Assembly: GCF_026230105.1 (NCBI RefSeq) | Contig: NC_079482.1 | Coordinates: forward strand, 11,284,001-11,348,000 | Origin: Diorhabda sublineata | Lineage: Eukaryota > Arthropoda > Insecta > Coleoptera > Chrysomelidae | Direction of reading: 5' to 3' | DNA: 64,000 nucleotides | Shown here: one piece after another, positions 26,690 to 39,700 of the stretch | How the letters are laid out: the number at the start of each line of letters is the position of its first letter | How positions within the stretch are numbered: position 1 is the stretch's first letter | The notes under the pieces: generated by a model | Database searches by the model: none | The model's input: only the letters and a program-made list of their open reading frames with translations | What the model was told of the DNA's origin: nothing | Translations under genes and position numbers: made by a program

Positions 26690-29039
26690 TCATGCAAAGC
26701 AATGTGACAATCGACCTCAATGGGCTTCAATGGATGTAAATCGACGATATCTGAAAAAGTTAGTTGCCAACTAACTCAAATATATGAGAATTGATGAGAT
26801 TTGACTTGAAATGAGGAAGATAGACTTTGAAAATTTTCATGCAAAACAATGTGACAATCAACCTCAATGGGCTTCAATGGATGTAAATCGACGATATCTG
26901 AAAGAGTTAGTTGCCAACTAACTCAAATATATAAGAATTGATGGGATTCGACTTGAAATGAGGAAGATAGACTTTGAAAATTTTCATTCAAACAATGTGA
27001 CAATCGACCTCAATGGGCTTCAATGGATGTAAATCGACGATATCTGAAAAAGTTAGTTGCCAACTAACTCTAATATATAAGAATTGATGAGATTCGATTT
27101 GAAATGAGGAAGATAGACTTTGAAAATTTTCATGCAAAACAATGTGACAATCGACCTCAATGGGCTTCAATGGATGTAAATCGACGATATCTGAAAAATT
27201 TAGTTGCCAACTTACTCAAATATATAAGAATTGATGAGATTCGACTTGAAATGAGGAAGATAGACTTTGAAAATTTTCATTCAAAACAAAGTGACAATCG
27301 ACCTCAATGGGCTTCAATGGATGTGAATCGACGATATCTGAAAAAGTTAGTTGCCAACTTACTCAAATATATAAGAATTGATGAGATTTGACTTGAAATG
27401 AGGAAGATAGACTTTGAAAATTTTCATGCAAAACAATGTGACAATCAACCTCAATGGGCTTCAATGGATGTGAATCGACGATATCTGAAAAAGTTAGTTG
27501 CCAACTAACTCAAATATATAAGAATTGATGAGATTTGACTTGAAATGAGGAAGATAGACTTTGAAAATTTTCATGCAAAACAATGTGACAATCAACCTCA
27601 ATGGGCTTCAATGGATGTAAATCGACGATATCTGAAAGAGTTAGTTGCCAACTAACTCAAATATATAAGAATTGATGAGATTCGACTTGAAATGAGAAAG
27701 ATAGACTTTGGAAATTTTCATGCAAAACAATGTGACAATCGACCTCAATGGGCTTCAATGGATGTAAATCGACGATATCTGAAAAAGTTAGTTGCCATCT
27801 AACTCAAATATATAAGAATTGATGGGATTCGACTTGAAATGAGGAAGATAGACTTTGGAAATTTTCATGCAAAGCAATGTGACAATCGACCTCAATGGGC
27901 TTCAATGGATGTAAATCGACGATATCTGAAAAAGTTAGTTGCCAACTAACTCAAATATATGAGAATTGATGAGATTTGACTTGAAATGAGGAAGATAGAC
28001 TTTGAAAATTTTCATGCAAAACAATGTGACAATCAACCTCAATGGGCTTCAATGGATGTAAATCGACGATATCTGAAAGAGTTAGTTGCCAACTAACTCA
28101 AATATATAAGAATTGATGGGATTCGACTTGAAATGAGGAAGATAGACTTTGAAAATTTTCATTCAAACAATGTGACAATCGACCTCAATGGGCTTCAATG
28201 GATGTAAATCGACGATATCTGAAAAAGTTAGTTGCCAACTAACTCTAATATATAAGAATTGATGAGATTCGATTTGAAATGAGGAAGATAGACTTTGAAA
28301 ATTTTCATGCAAAACAATGTGACAATCGACCTCAATGGGCTTCAATGGATGTAAATCGACGATATCTGAAAAATTTAGTTGCCAACTTACTCAAATATAT
28401 AAGAATTGATGAGATTCGACTTGAAATGAGGAAGATAGACTTTGAAAATTTTCATTCAAAACAAAGTGACAATCGACCTCAATGGGCTTCAATGGATGTG
28501 AATCGACGATATCTGAAAAAGTTAGTTGCCAACTTACTCAAATATATAAGAATTGATGAGATTTGACTTGAAATGAGGAAGATAGACTTTGAAAATTTTC
28601 ATGCAAAACAATGTGACAATCAACCTCAATGGGCTTCAATGGATGTGAATCGACGATATCTGAAAAAGTTAGTTGCCAACTAACTCAAATATATAAGAAT
28701 TGATGAGATTTGACTTGAAATGAGGAAGATAGACTTTGAAAATTTTCATGCAAAACAATGTGACAATCAACCTCAATGGGCTTCAATGGATGTAAATCGA
28801 CGATATCTGAAAGAGTTAGTTGCCAACTAACTCAAATATATAAGAATTGATGAGATTCGACTTGAAATGAGAAAGATAGACTTTGGAAATTTTCATGCAA
28901 AACAATGTGACAATCGACCTCAATGGGCTTCAATGGATGTAAATCGACGATATCTGAAAAAGTTAGTTGCCAACTAACTCAAATATATAAGAATTGATGG
29001 GATTCGACTTGAAATGAGGAAGATAGACTTTGGAAATTT
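26690..29039 (+). repeat. 8-monomer tandem duplication (1,175 bp)
   Basis: About 26,690-27,864 and 27,865-29,039 are adjacent copies. Shared private variants are ATGCAAAGCAATG (about 26,691 and 27,866), TATATGAG, GATGGGATTCG and TCTAATATAT. Differences include CCATCTAAC near 27,796 and TTTCCATGC near 29,037. Confidence 0.82.
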
Positions 29040-29949
29040 CCATGCAAAACAATGTGACAATCGACCTCAATGGGCTTCAATGGATGTAAATCGACGATAT
29101 CTGAAAAATTTAGTTGCCAACTTACTCAAATATATAAGAATTGATGAGATTCGACTTGAAATGAGGAAGATAGACTTTGAAAATTTTCATTCAAAACAAA
29201 GTGACAATCGACCTCAATGGGCTTCAATGGATGTAAATCGACGATATCTGAGAAAGTTAGTTGCCAACTAACTCAAATATATAAGAGTTGATGAGATTCG
29301 ACTTGAAATGAGGAAGATAGACTTTGAAAATTTTCATTCAAAACAAAGTGACAATCGACCTCAATGGGCTTCAATGGATGTAAATCGACGATATCTGAAA
29401 AAGTTAGTTGCCAACTTACTCAAATATATAAGAATTGATGAGATTCGACTTGAAATGAGGAAGATAGTCTTTGGAAATTTTCATGCAAAACAATGTGACA
29501 ATCGACCTCAATGGGCTTCAATGGATGTAAATCGACGATATCTGGAAAAGTTAGTTGCCAACTAACTCAAATATATAAGAATTGATGAGATTCGACTTGA
29601 ATGGAGAAAGATAGACTTTGGAAATTTTCATGCAAAACAATGTGACAATCAACCTCAATGGGCTTCAATGGATGTAAATCGACGATATCTGAAAAAGTTA
29701 TTTGCCAACTAACTCAAATATATAAGAATTGATGAGATTCGACTTGAAATGAGGAAGATAGACTTTGAAAATTTTCATGCAAAACAAAGTGACAATCGAC
29801 CTCAATGGGCTTCAATGGATGTAAATCGACGATATCTGAAAAAGTTAGTTGCCAACTAACTCAAATATATAAGAATTGATGAGATTTGACTTGTAATGAG
29901 GAAGATAGACTTTGAAAATTTTTATTCAAACAAAGTGACAATCGACCTC

Positions 29950-31448
29950 ACTGGGCTTCAATGGATGTAAATCGACGATATCTGAAAAATTTAGTTGCCA
30001 ACTTACTCAAATATATAAGAATTGATGAGATTCGACTTGAAATGAGGAAGATAGACTTTGAAAATTTTCATGCAAAACAATGTGACAATCAACCTCAATG
30101 GGCTTCAATGGATGTAAATCGACGATATCTGAAAGAGTTAGTTGCCAACTAACTCAAATATATAAGAATTGATGTGATTCGACTTGAAATGAGGAAGATA
30201 GACTTTGAAAATTTTCATTCAAACAATGTGACAATCGACCTCAATGGGCTTCAATGGATGTAAATCGACGATATCTGAAAAATTTAGTTGCCAACTTACT
30301 CAAATATATAAGAATTGATGAGATTCGACTTGAAATGAGGAAGATAGACTTTGAAAATTTTCATGCAAAACAATGTGACAATCAACCTCAATGGGCTTCA
30401 ATGGATGTAAATCGACGATATCTGAAAGAGTTAGTTGCCAACTAACTCAAATATATAAGAATTGATGTGATTCGACTTGAAATGAGGAAGATAGACTTTG
30501 AAAATTTTCATTCAAACAATGTGACAATCGACCTCAATGGGCTTCAATGGATGTAAATCGACGATATCTGAAAAAGTTAGTTGCCAACTAACTCTAATAT
30601 ATAAGAATTGATGAGATTCGACTTGAAATGAGGAAGATAGACTTTGGAAATTTTCATGCAAAACAATGTGACAATCGACCTCAATGGGCTTCAATGGATG
30701 TAAATCGACGATATCTGAAAAATTTAGTTGCCAACTTACTCAAATATATAAGAATTGATGAGATTCGACTTGAAATGAGGAAGATAGACTTTGAAAATTT
30801 TCATGCAAAACAATGTGACAATCAACCTCAATGGGCTTCAATGGATGTAAATCGACGATATCTGAAAGAGTTAGTTGCCAACTAACTCAAATATATAAGA
30901 ATTGATGTGATTCGACTTGAAATGAGGAAGATAGACTTTGAAAATTTTCATTCAAACAATGTGACAATCGACCTCAATGGGCTTCAATGGATGTAAATCG
31001 ACGATATCTGAAAAATTTAGTTGCCAACTTACTCAAATATATAAGAATTGATGAGATTCGACTTGAAATGAGGAAGATAGACTTTGAAAATTTTCATGCA
31101 AAACAATGTGACAATCAACCTCAATGGGCTTCAATGGATGTAAATCGACGATATCTGAAAGAGTTAGTTGCCAACTAACTCAAATATATAAGAATTGATG
31201 TGATTCGACTTGAAATGAGGAAGATAGACTTTGAAAATTTTCATTCAAACAATGTGACAATCGACCTCAATGGGCTTCAATGGATGTAAATCGACGATAT
31301 CTGAAAAAGTTAGTTGCCAACTAACTCTAATATATAAGAATTGATGAGATTCGACTTGAAATGAGGAAGATAGACTTTGAAAATTTTCATGCAAAACAAT
31401 GTGACAATCGACCTCAATGGGCTTCAATGGATGTAAATCGACGATATC
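29950..31448 (+). repeat. Nested 2-monomer (293 bp) and 5-monomer (733 bp) repeats
   Basis: A 293-bp pair (a CTGAAAAATTTAG monomer with CAACTTACTC, followed by a GAAAGAGTTAG monomer with GATGTGATTCG) recurs at 29,961, 30,254, 30,694 and 30,987. On a larger scale about 30,254-30,715 matches 30,987-31,448 at 733 bp. GATGTGATTCG appears confined to this block. Confidence 0.82.
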
Positions 31449-31619
31449 TGAGAAAGTTAGTTGCCAACTAACTCAAATATATAAGAATTGATGAGATTCG
31501 ACTTGAAATGAGGAAGATAGACTTTGAAAATTTTCATTCAAAACAAAGTGACAATCGACCTCAATGGGCTTCAATGGATGTAAATCGACGATATCTGAAA
31601 AAGTTAGTTGCCAACTTAC

Positions 31620-34600
31620 TCAAATATATAAGAATTGATGAGATTCGACTTGAATGGAGAAAGATAGACTTTGGAAATTTTCATGCAAAACAATGTGACA
31701 ATCAACCTCAATGGGCTTCAATGGATGTAAATCGACGATATCTGAAAAAGTTATTTGCCAACTAACTCAAATATATAAGAATTGATGAGATTCGACTTGA
31801 AATGAGGAAGATAGACTTTGAAAATTTTCATGCAAAACAAAGTGACAATCGACCTCAATGGGCTTCAATGGATGTAAATCGACGATATCTGAAAAATTTA
31901 GTTGCCAACTTACTCAAATATATAAGAATTGATGAGATTCGACTTGAAATGAGGAAGATAGTCTTTGGAAATTTTCATGCAAAACAATGTGACAATCGAC
32001 CTCAATGGGCTTCAATGGATGTAAATCGACGATATCTGGAAAAGTTAGTTGCCAACTAACTCAAATATATAAGAATTGATGAGATTCGACTTGAATGGAG
32101 AAAGATAGACTTTGGAAATTTTCATGCAAAACAATGTGACAATCAACCTCAATGGGCTTCAATGGATGTAAATCGACGATATCTGAAAAAGTTATTTGCC
32201 AACTAACTCAAATATATAAGAATTGATGAGATTCGACTTGAAATGAGGAAGATAGACTTTGAAAATTTTCATGCAAAACAAAGTGACAATCGACCTCAAT
32301 GGGCTTCAATGGATGTAAATCGACGATATCTGAAAAAGTTAGTTGCCAACTAACTCAAATATATAAGAATTGATGAGATTTGACTTGTAATGAGGAAGAT
32401 AGACTTTGAAAATTTTTATTCAAACAAAGTGACAATCGACCTCACTGGGCTTCAATGGATGTAAATCGACGATATCTGAAAAAGTTAGTTGCTAACTTAC
32501 TCAAATATATAAGAATTGATGAGATTCGACTTGAAATGAGAAAGATAGACTTTGGAAATTTTCATGCAAAACAATGTGACAATCAACCTCAATGGGCTTC
32601 AATGGATGTAAATCGACGATATCTGAAAAAGTTAGTTGCCAACTAACTCAAATATATAAGAATTGATGAGATTTGACTTGAAATGAGGAAGATAGACTTT
32701 GAAAATTTTCATGCAAAACAATGTGACAATCAACCTCAATGGGCTTCAATGGATGTAAATCGACGATATCTGAAAGAGTTAGTTGCCAACTAACTCAAAT
32801 ATATAAGAATTGATGAGATACGACTTGAAATGAGGAAGATAGACTTCGAAAATTTTCATTCAAACAAAGTAACGATCGACCTCAATGGGCTTCAATGGAT
32901 GTAAATCGACGATATCTGAAAAAGTTAGTTGCCAACTAACTCTAATATATAAGAATTGATGAGATTCGACTTGAAATGAGGAAGATAGACTTTGGAAATT
33001 TTCATGCAAAACAATGTGACAATCGACCTCAATGGGCTTCAATGGATGTAAATCGACGATATCTGAAAAATTTAGTTGCCAACTTACTCAAATATATAAG
33101 AATTGATGAGATTCGACTTGAAATGAGAAAGATAGACTTTGGAAATTTTCATGCAAAACAATGTGACAATCGACCTCAATGGGCTTCAATGGATGTAAAT
33201 CGACGATATCTGAAAAATTTAGTTGCCAACTTACTCAAATATATAAGAATTGATGAGATTCGACTTGAAATGACGAAGATAGACTTTGAAAATTTTCATG
33301 CAAAACAATGTGACAATCAACCTCAATGGGCTTCAATGGATGTAAATCGACGATATCTGAAAGAGTTAGTTGCCAACTAACTCAAATATATAAGAATTGA
33401 TGGGATTCGACTTGAAATGAGGAAGATAGACTTTGAAAATTTTCATTCAAACAATGTGACAATCGACCTCAATGGGCTTCAATGGATGTAAATCGACGAT
33501 ATCTGAAAAAGTTAGTTGCCAACTAACTCTAATATATAAGAATTGATGAGATTCGACTTGAAATGAGGAAGATAGACTTTGAAAATTTTCATGCAAAACA
33601 ATGTGACAATCGACCTCAATGGGCTTCAATGGATGTAAATCGACGATATCTGAAAAATTTAGTTGCCAACTTACTCAAATATATAAGAATTGATGAGATT
33701 CGACTTGAAATGAGGAAGATAGACTTTGAAAATTTTCATTCAAAACAATGTGACAATCGACCTCAATGGGCTTCAATGGATGTAAATCGACGATATCTGA
33801 AAAAGTTAGTTGCCAACTTACTCAAATATATAAGAATTGATGAGATTCGACTTGAATGGAGAAAGATAGACTTTGGAAATTTTCATGCAAAACAATGTGA
33901 CAATCAACCTCAATGGGCTTCAATGGATGTAAATCGACGATATCTGAAAAAGTTATTTGCCAACTAACTCAAATATATAAGAATTGATGAGATTCGACTT
34001 GAAATGAGGAAGATAGACTTTGAAAATTTTCATGCAAAACAAAGTGACAATCGACCTCAATGGGCTTCAATGGATGTAAATCGACGATATCTGAAAAATT
34101 TAGTTGCCAACTTACTCAAATATATAAGAATTGATGAGATTCGACTTGAATGAGGAAGATAGTCTTTGGAAATTTTCATGCAAAACAATGTGACAATCGA
34201 CCTCAATGGGCTTCAATGGATGTAAATCGACGATATCTGGAAAAGTTAGTTGCCAACTAACTCAAATATATAAGAATTGATGAGATTCGACTTGAATGGA
34301 GAAAGATAGACTTTGGAAATTTTCATGCAAAACAATGTGACAATCAACCTCAATGGGCTTCAATGGATGTAAATCGACGATATCTGAAAAAGTTATTTGC
34401 CAACTAACTCAAATATATAAGAATTGATGAGATTCGACTTGAAATGAGGAAGATAGACTTTGAAAATTTTCATGCAAAACAAAGTGACAATCGACCTCAA
34501 TGGGCTTCAATGGATGTAAATCGACGATATCTGAAAAATTTAGTTGCCAACTTACTCAAATATATAAGAATTGATGAGATTCGACTTGAAATGAGGAAGA

Positions 34601-36142
34601 TAGTCTTTGGAAATTTTCATGCAAAACAATGTGACAATCGACCTCAATGGGCTTCAATGGATGTAAATCGACGATATCTGGAAAAGTTAGTTGCCAACTA
34701 ACTCAAATATATAAGAATTGATGAGATTCGACTTGAATAGAGAAAGATAGACTTTGGAAATTTTCATGCAAAACAATGTGACAATCAACCTCAATGGGCT
34801 TCAATGGATGTAAATCGACGATATCTGAAAAAGTTATTTGCCAACTAACTCAAATATATAAGAATTGATGAGATTCGACTTGAAATGAGGAAGATAGACT
34901 TTGAAAATTTTCATGCAAAACAAAGTGACAATCGACCTCAATGGGCTTCAATGGATGTAAATCGACGATATCTGAAAAAGTTAGTTGCCAACTAACTCAA
35001 ATATATAAGAATTGATGAGATTTGACTTGTAATGAGGAAGATAGACTTTGAAAATTTTTATTCAAACAAAGTGACAATCGACCTCACTGGGCTTCAATGG
35101 ATGTAAATCGACGATATCTGAAAAAGTTAGTTGCTAACTTACTCAAATATATAAGAATTGATGAGATTCGACTTGAAATGAGAAAGATAGACTTTGGAAA
35201 TTTTCATGCAAAACAATGTGACAATCAACCTCAATGGGCTTCAATGGATGTAAATCGACGATATCTGAAAAAGTTAGTTGCCAACTAACTCAAATATATA
35301 AGAATTGATGAGATTTGACTTGAAATGAGGAAGATAGACTTTGAAAATTTTCATGCAAAACAATGTGACAATCAACCTCAATGGGCTTCAATGGATGTAA
35401 ATCGACGATATCTGAAAGAGTTAGTTGCCAACTAACTCAAATATATAAGAATTGATGAGATACGACTTGAAATGAGGAAGATAGACTTTGAAAATTTTCA
35501 TTCAAACAAAGTAACGATCGACCTCAATGGGCTTCAATGGATGTAAATCGACGATATCTGAAAAAGTTAGTTGCCAACTAACTCTAATATATAAGAATTG
35601 ATGAGATTCGACTTGAAATGAGGAAGATAGACTTTGGAAATTTTCATGCAAAACAATGTGACAATCGACCTCAATGGGCTTCAATGGATGTAAATCGACG
35701 ATATCTGAAAAATTTAGTTGCCAACTTACTCAAATATATAAGAATTGATGAGATTCGACTTGAAATGAGAAAGATAGACTTTGGAAATTTTCATGCAAAA
35801 CAATGTGACAATCGACCTCAATGGGCTTCAATGGATGTAAATCGACGATATCTGAAAAATTTAGTTGCCAACTTACTCAAATATATAAGAATTGATGAGA
35901 TTCGACTTGAAATGAGGAAGATAGACTTTGAAAATTTTCATGCAAAACAATGTGACAATCAACCTCAATGGGCTTCAATGGATGTAAATCGACGATATCT
36001 GAAAGAGTTAGTTGCCAACTAACTCAAATATATAAGAATTGATGGGATTCGACTTGAAATGAGGAAGATAGACTTTGAAAATTTTCATTCAAACAATGTG
36101 ACAATCGACCTCAATGGGCTTCAATGGATGTAAATCGACGAT
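31620..36142 (+). repeat. 18-monomer higher-order repeat (2,642 bp)
   Basis: About 31,620-33,500 matches about 34,262-36,142. The few differences seen over about 1.88 kb are TTGAATGGAG against TTGAATAGAG (34,737), GACTTCGAAAA near 32,846 and GAAATGACGAAG near 33,272. A second register exists: about 33,640-34,250 matches 36,140-36,745 (about 2,495 bp, 17 monomers), sharing the 1-bp deletion TTGAATGAGGAAG at 34,145 and 36,640. Confidence 0.82.
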
Positions 36143-36799
36143 ATCTGAAAAATTTAGTTGCCAACTTACTCAAATATATAAGAATTGATGAGATTCGACT
36201 TGAAATGAGGAAGATAGACTTTGAAAATTTTCATTCAAAACAAAGTGACAATCGACCTCAATGGGCTTCAATGGATGTAAATCGACGATATCTGAAAAAG
36301 TTAGTTGCCAACTTACTCAAATATATAAGAATTGATGAGATTCGACTTGAATGGAGAAAGATAGACTTTGGAAATTTTCATGCAAAACAATGTGACAATC
36401 AACCTCAATGGGCTTCAATGGATGTAAATCGACGATATCTGAAAAAGTTATTTGCCAACTAACTCAAATATATAAGAATTGATGAGATTCGACTTGAAAT
36501 GAGGAAGATAGACTTTGAAAATTTTCATGCAAAACAAAGTGACAATCGACCTCAATGGGCTTCAATGGATGTAAATCGACGATATCTGAAAAATTTAGTT
36601 GCCAACTTACTCAAATATATAAGAATTGATGAGATTCGACTTGAATGAGGAAGATAGTCTTTGGAAATTTTCATGCAAAACAATGTGACAATCGACCTCA
36701 ATGGGCTTCAATGGATGTAAATCGACGATATCTGGAAAAGTTAGTTGCCAACTAACTCAAATATATAAGAATTGATGAGATTCGACTTGAATGGAGAAA

Positions 36800-39700
36800 G
36801 ATAGACTTTGGAAATTTTCATGCAAAACAATGTGACAATCAACCTCAATGGGCTTCAATGGATGTAAATCGACGATATCTGAAAAAGTTATTTGCCAACT
36901 AACTCAAATATATAAGAATTGATGAGATTCGACTTGAAATGAGGAAGATAGACTTTGAAAATTTTCATGCAAAACAAAGTGACAATCGACCTCAATGGGC
37001 TTCAATGGATGTAAATCGACGATATCTGAAAAAGTTAGTTGCCAACTAACTCAAATATATAAGAATTGATGAGATTTGACTTGTAATGAAGAAGATAGAC
37101 TTTGAAAATTTTTATTCAAACAAAGTGACAATCGACCTCACTGGGCTTCAATGGATGTAAATCGACGATATCTGAAAAAGTTAGTTGCTAACTTACTCAA
37201 ATATATAAGAATTGATGAGATTCGACTTGAAATGAGAAAGATAGACTTTGGAAATTTTCATGCAAAACAATGTGACAATCAACCTCAATGGGCTTCAATG
37301 GATGTAAATCGACGATATCTGAAAAAGTTAGTTGCCAACTAACTCAAATATATAAGAATTGATGAGATTTGACTTGAAATGAGGAAGATAGACTTTGAAA
37401 ATTTTCATGCAAAACAATGTGACAATCAACCTCAATGGGCTTCAATGGATGTAAATCGACGATATCTGAAAGAGTTAGTTGCCAACTAACTCAAATATAT
37501 AAGAATTGATGAGATACGACTTGAAATGAGGAAGATAGACTTTGAAAATTTTCATTCAAACAAAGTAACGATCGACCTCAATGGGCTTCAATGGATGTAA
37601 ATCGACGATATCTGAAAAAGTTAGTTGCCAACTAACTCTAATATATAAGAATTGATGAGATTCGACTTGAAATGAGGAAGATAGACTTTGGAAATTTTCA
37701 TGCAAAACAATGTGACAATCGACCTCAATGGGCTTCAATGGATGTAAATCGACGATATCTGAAAAATTTAGTTGCCAACTTACTCAAATATATAAGAATT
37801 GATGAGATTCGACTTGAAATGAGAAAGATAGACTTTGGAATTTTTCATGTAAAACAATGTGACAATCGACCTCAATGGGCTTCAATGGATGTAAATCGAC
37901 GATATCTGAAAAATTTAGTTGCCAACTAACTCAAATATATAAGAATTGATGAGATTCGACTTGAAATGAGGAAGATAGACTTTGGAAATTTTCATGCAAA
38001 ACAAAGTGACAATCAACCTCAATGGGCTTCAATGGATGTAAATCGACGATATCTGAAAAACTTAGTTGCCAACTAACTCAAATATATAAGAATTGATGAG
38101 ATTTGACTTGAAATGAGGAAGATAGACTTTGAAAATTTTCATTCAAACAAAGTGACAATCGACCTCACTGGGCTTCAATGGATGTAAATCGACGATATCT
38201 GAAAAAGTTAGTTGCCAACTAACTCAAATATATAAGAATTGATGAGATACGACTTGAAATGAGGAAGATAGACTTTGAAAATTTTCATTCAAACAAAGTA
38301 ACAATCGACCTCAATGGGCTTCAATGGATGTAAATCGACGATATCTGAAAAAGTTAGTTGCCAACTAACTCTAATATATGAGAATTGATGAGATTCGACT
38401 TGAAATGAGGAAGATAGACTTTGGAAATTTTCATGCATAACAATGTGACAATCGACCTCAATGGGCTTCAATGGATGTAAATCAACGATATCTGAAAAAG
38501 TTAGTTGCCAACTAACTCAAATATATAAGAATTGAAGAGATTCGACTTGAAATGAGAAAGATAGACTTTGGAAATTTTCATGCAAAACAATGTGACAATC
38601 AACCTCAATGGGCTTCAATGGATGTAAATCGACGATATCTGAAAAAGTTAGTTACCAACTAACTCAAATATATAAGAATTGATGAGATTCGACTCGAAAT
38701 GAGGAAGATAGATTTTGAAAATTTCCATTCAAACAAAGTGACAATCGACCTCAATGGGCTTCAATGGATGTAAATCGACGATATCTGAAAAAGTTAGTTG
38801 CCAACTAACTCTAATATATAAGAATTGATGAGATTCGATTTGAAATGAGGAAGATAGACTTTGATAATTTTCATTCAAAAAAGTGACAATCGACCTCATC
38901 GGGCTTCAATGGATGTATATCGACGATATCTGTTAAAGTTAGTTGCCAACTAACTCAAATATATAAGAATTGATGAGATACGACTTGAAATGAGGAAGAT
39001 AGACTTTGAAAATTTTCATTCAAACAAAGTAACGATCGACCTCAATGGGCTTCAATGGATGTAAATCGACGATATCTGAAAAAGTTAGTTGCCAACTAAC
39101 TCTAATATATAAGAATTGATGAGATTCGACTTGAAATGAGGAAGATAGACTTTGGAAATTTTCATGCAAAACAATGTGACAATCGACCTCAATGGGCTTC
39201 AATGGATGTAAATCGACGATATCTGAAAAAGTTAGTTGCCAACTAACTCAAATATATAAGAATTGATGAGATTTGACTTGTAATGAAGAAGATAGACTTT
39301 GAAAATTTTTATTCAAACAAAGTGACAATCGACCTCACTGGGCTTCAATGGATGTAAATCGACGATATCTGAAAAAGTTAGTTGCTAACTTACTCAAATA
39401 TATAAGAATTGATGAGATTCGACTTGAAATGAGAAAGATAGACTTTGGAAATTTTCATGCAAAACAATGTGACAATCAACCTCAATGGGCTTCAATGGAT
39501 GTAAATCGACGATATCTGAAAAAGTTAGTTGCCAACTAACTCAAATATATAAGAATTGATGAGATTTGACTTGAAATGAGGAAGATAGACTTTGAAAATT
39601 TTCATGCAAAACAATGTGACAATCAACCTCAATGGGCTTCAATGGATGTAAATCGACGATATCTGAAAGAGTTAGTTGCCAACTAACTCAAATATATAAG

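Larger units (their letters stand above)
26500..36800 (+). repeat. Array zone 3, marked by GAAAGAGTTAG and AAGATAGTCTTTGG
   Basis: GAAAGAGTTAGTTGCC first appears near 26,900 and becomes common. AAGATAGTCTTTGG recurs near 29,461, 31,946, 34,156, 34,597 and 36,651 and is not seen afterwards. GTTATTTGCC (one dyad arm broken) appears from about 29,697. Hybrid monomers that join GAAAATTTTC to GCAAAACAATG are frequent. Confidence 0.78.
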
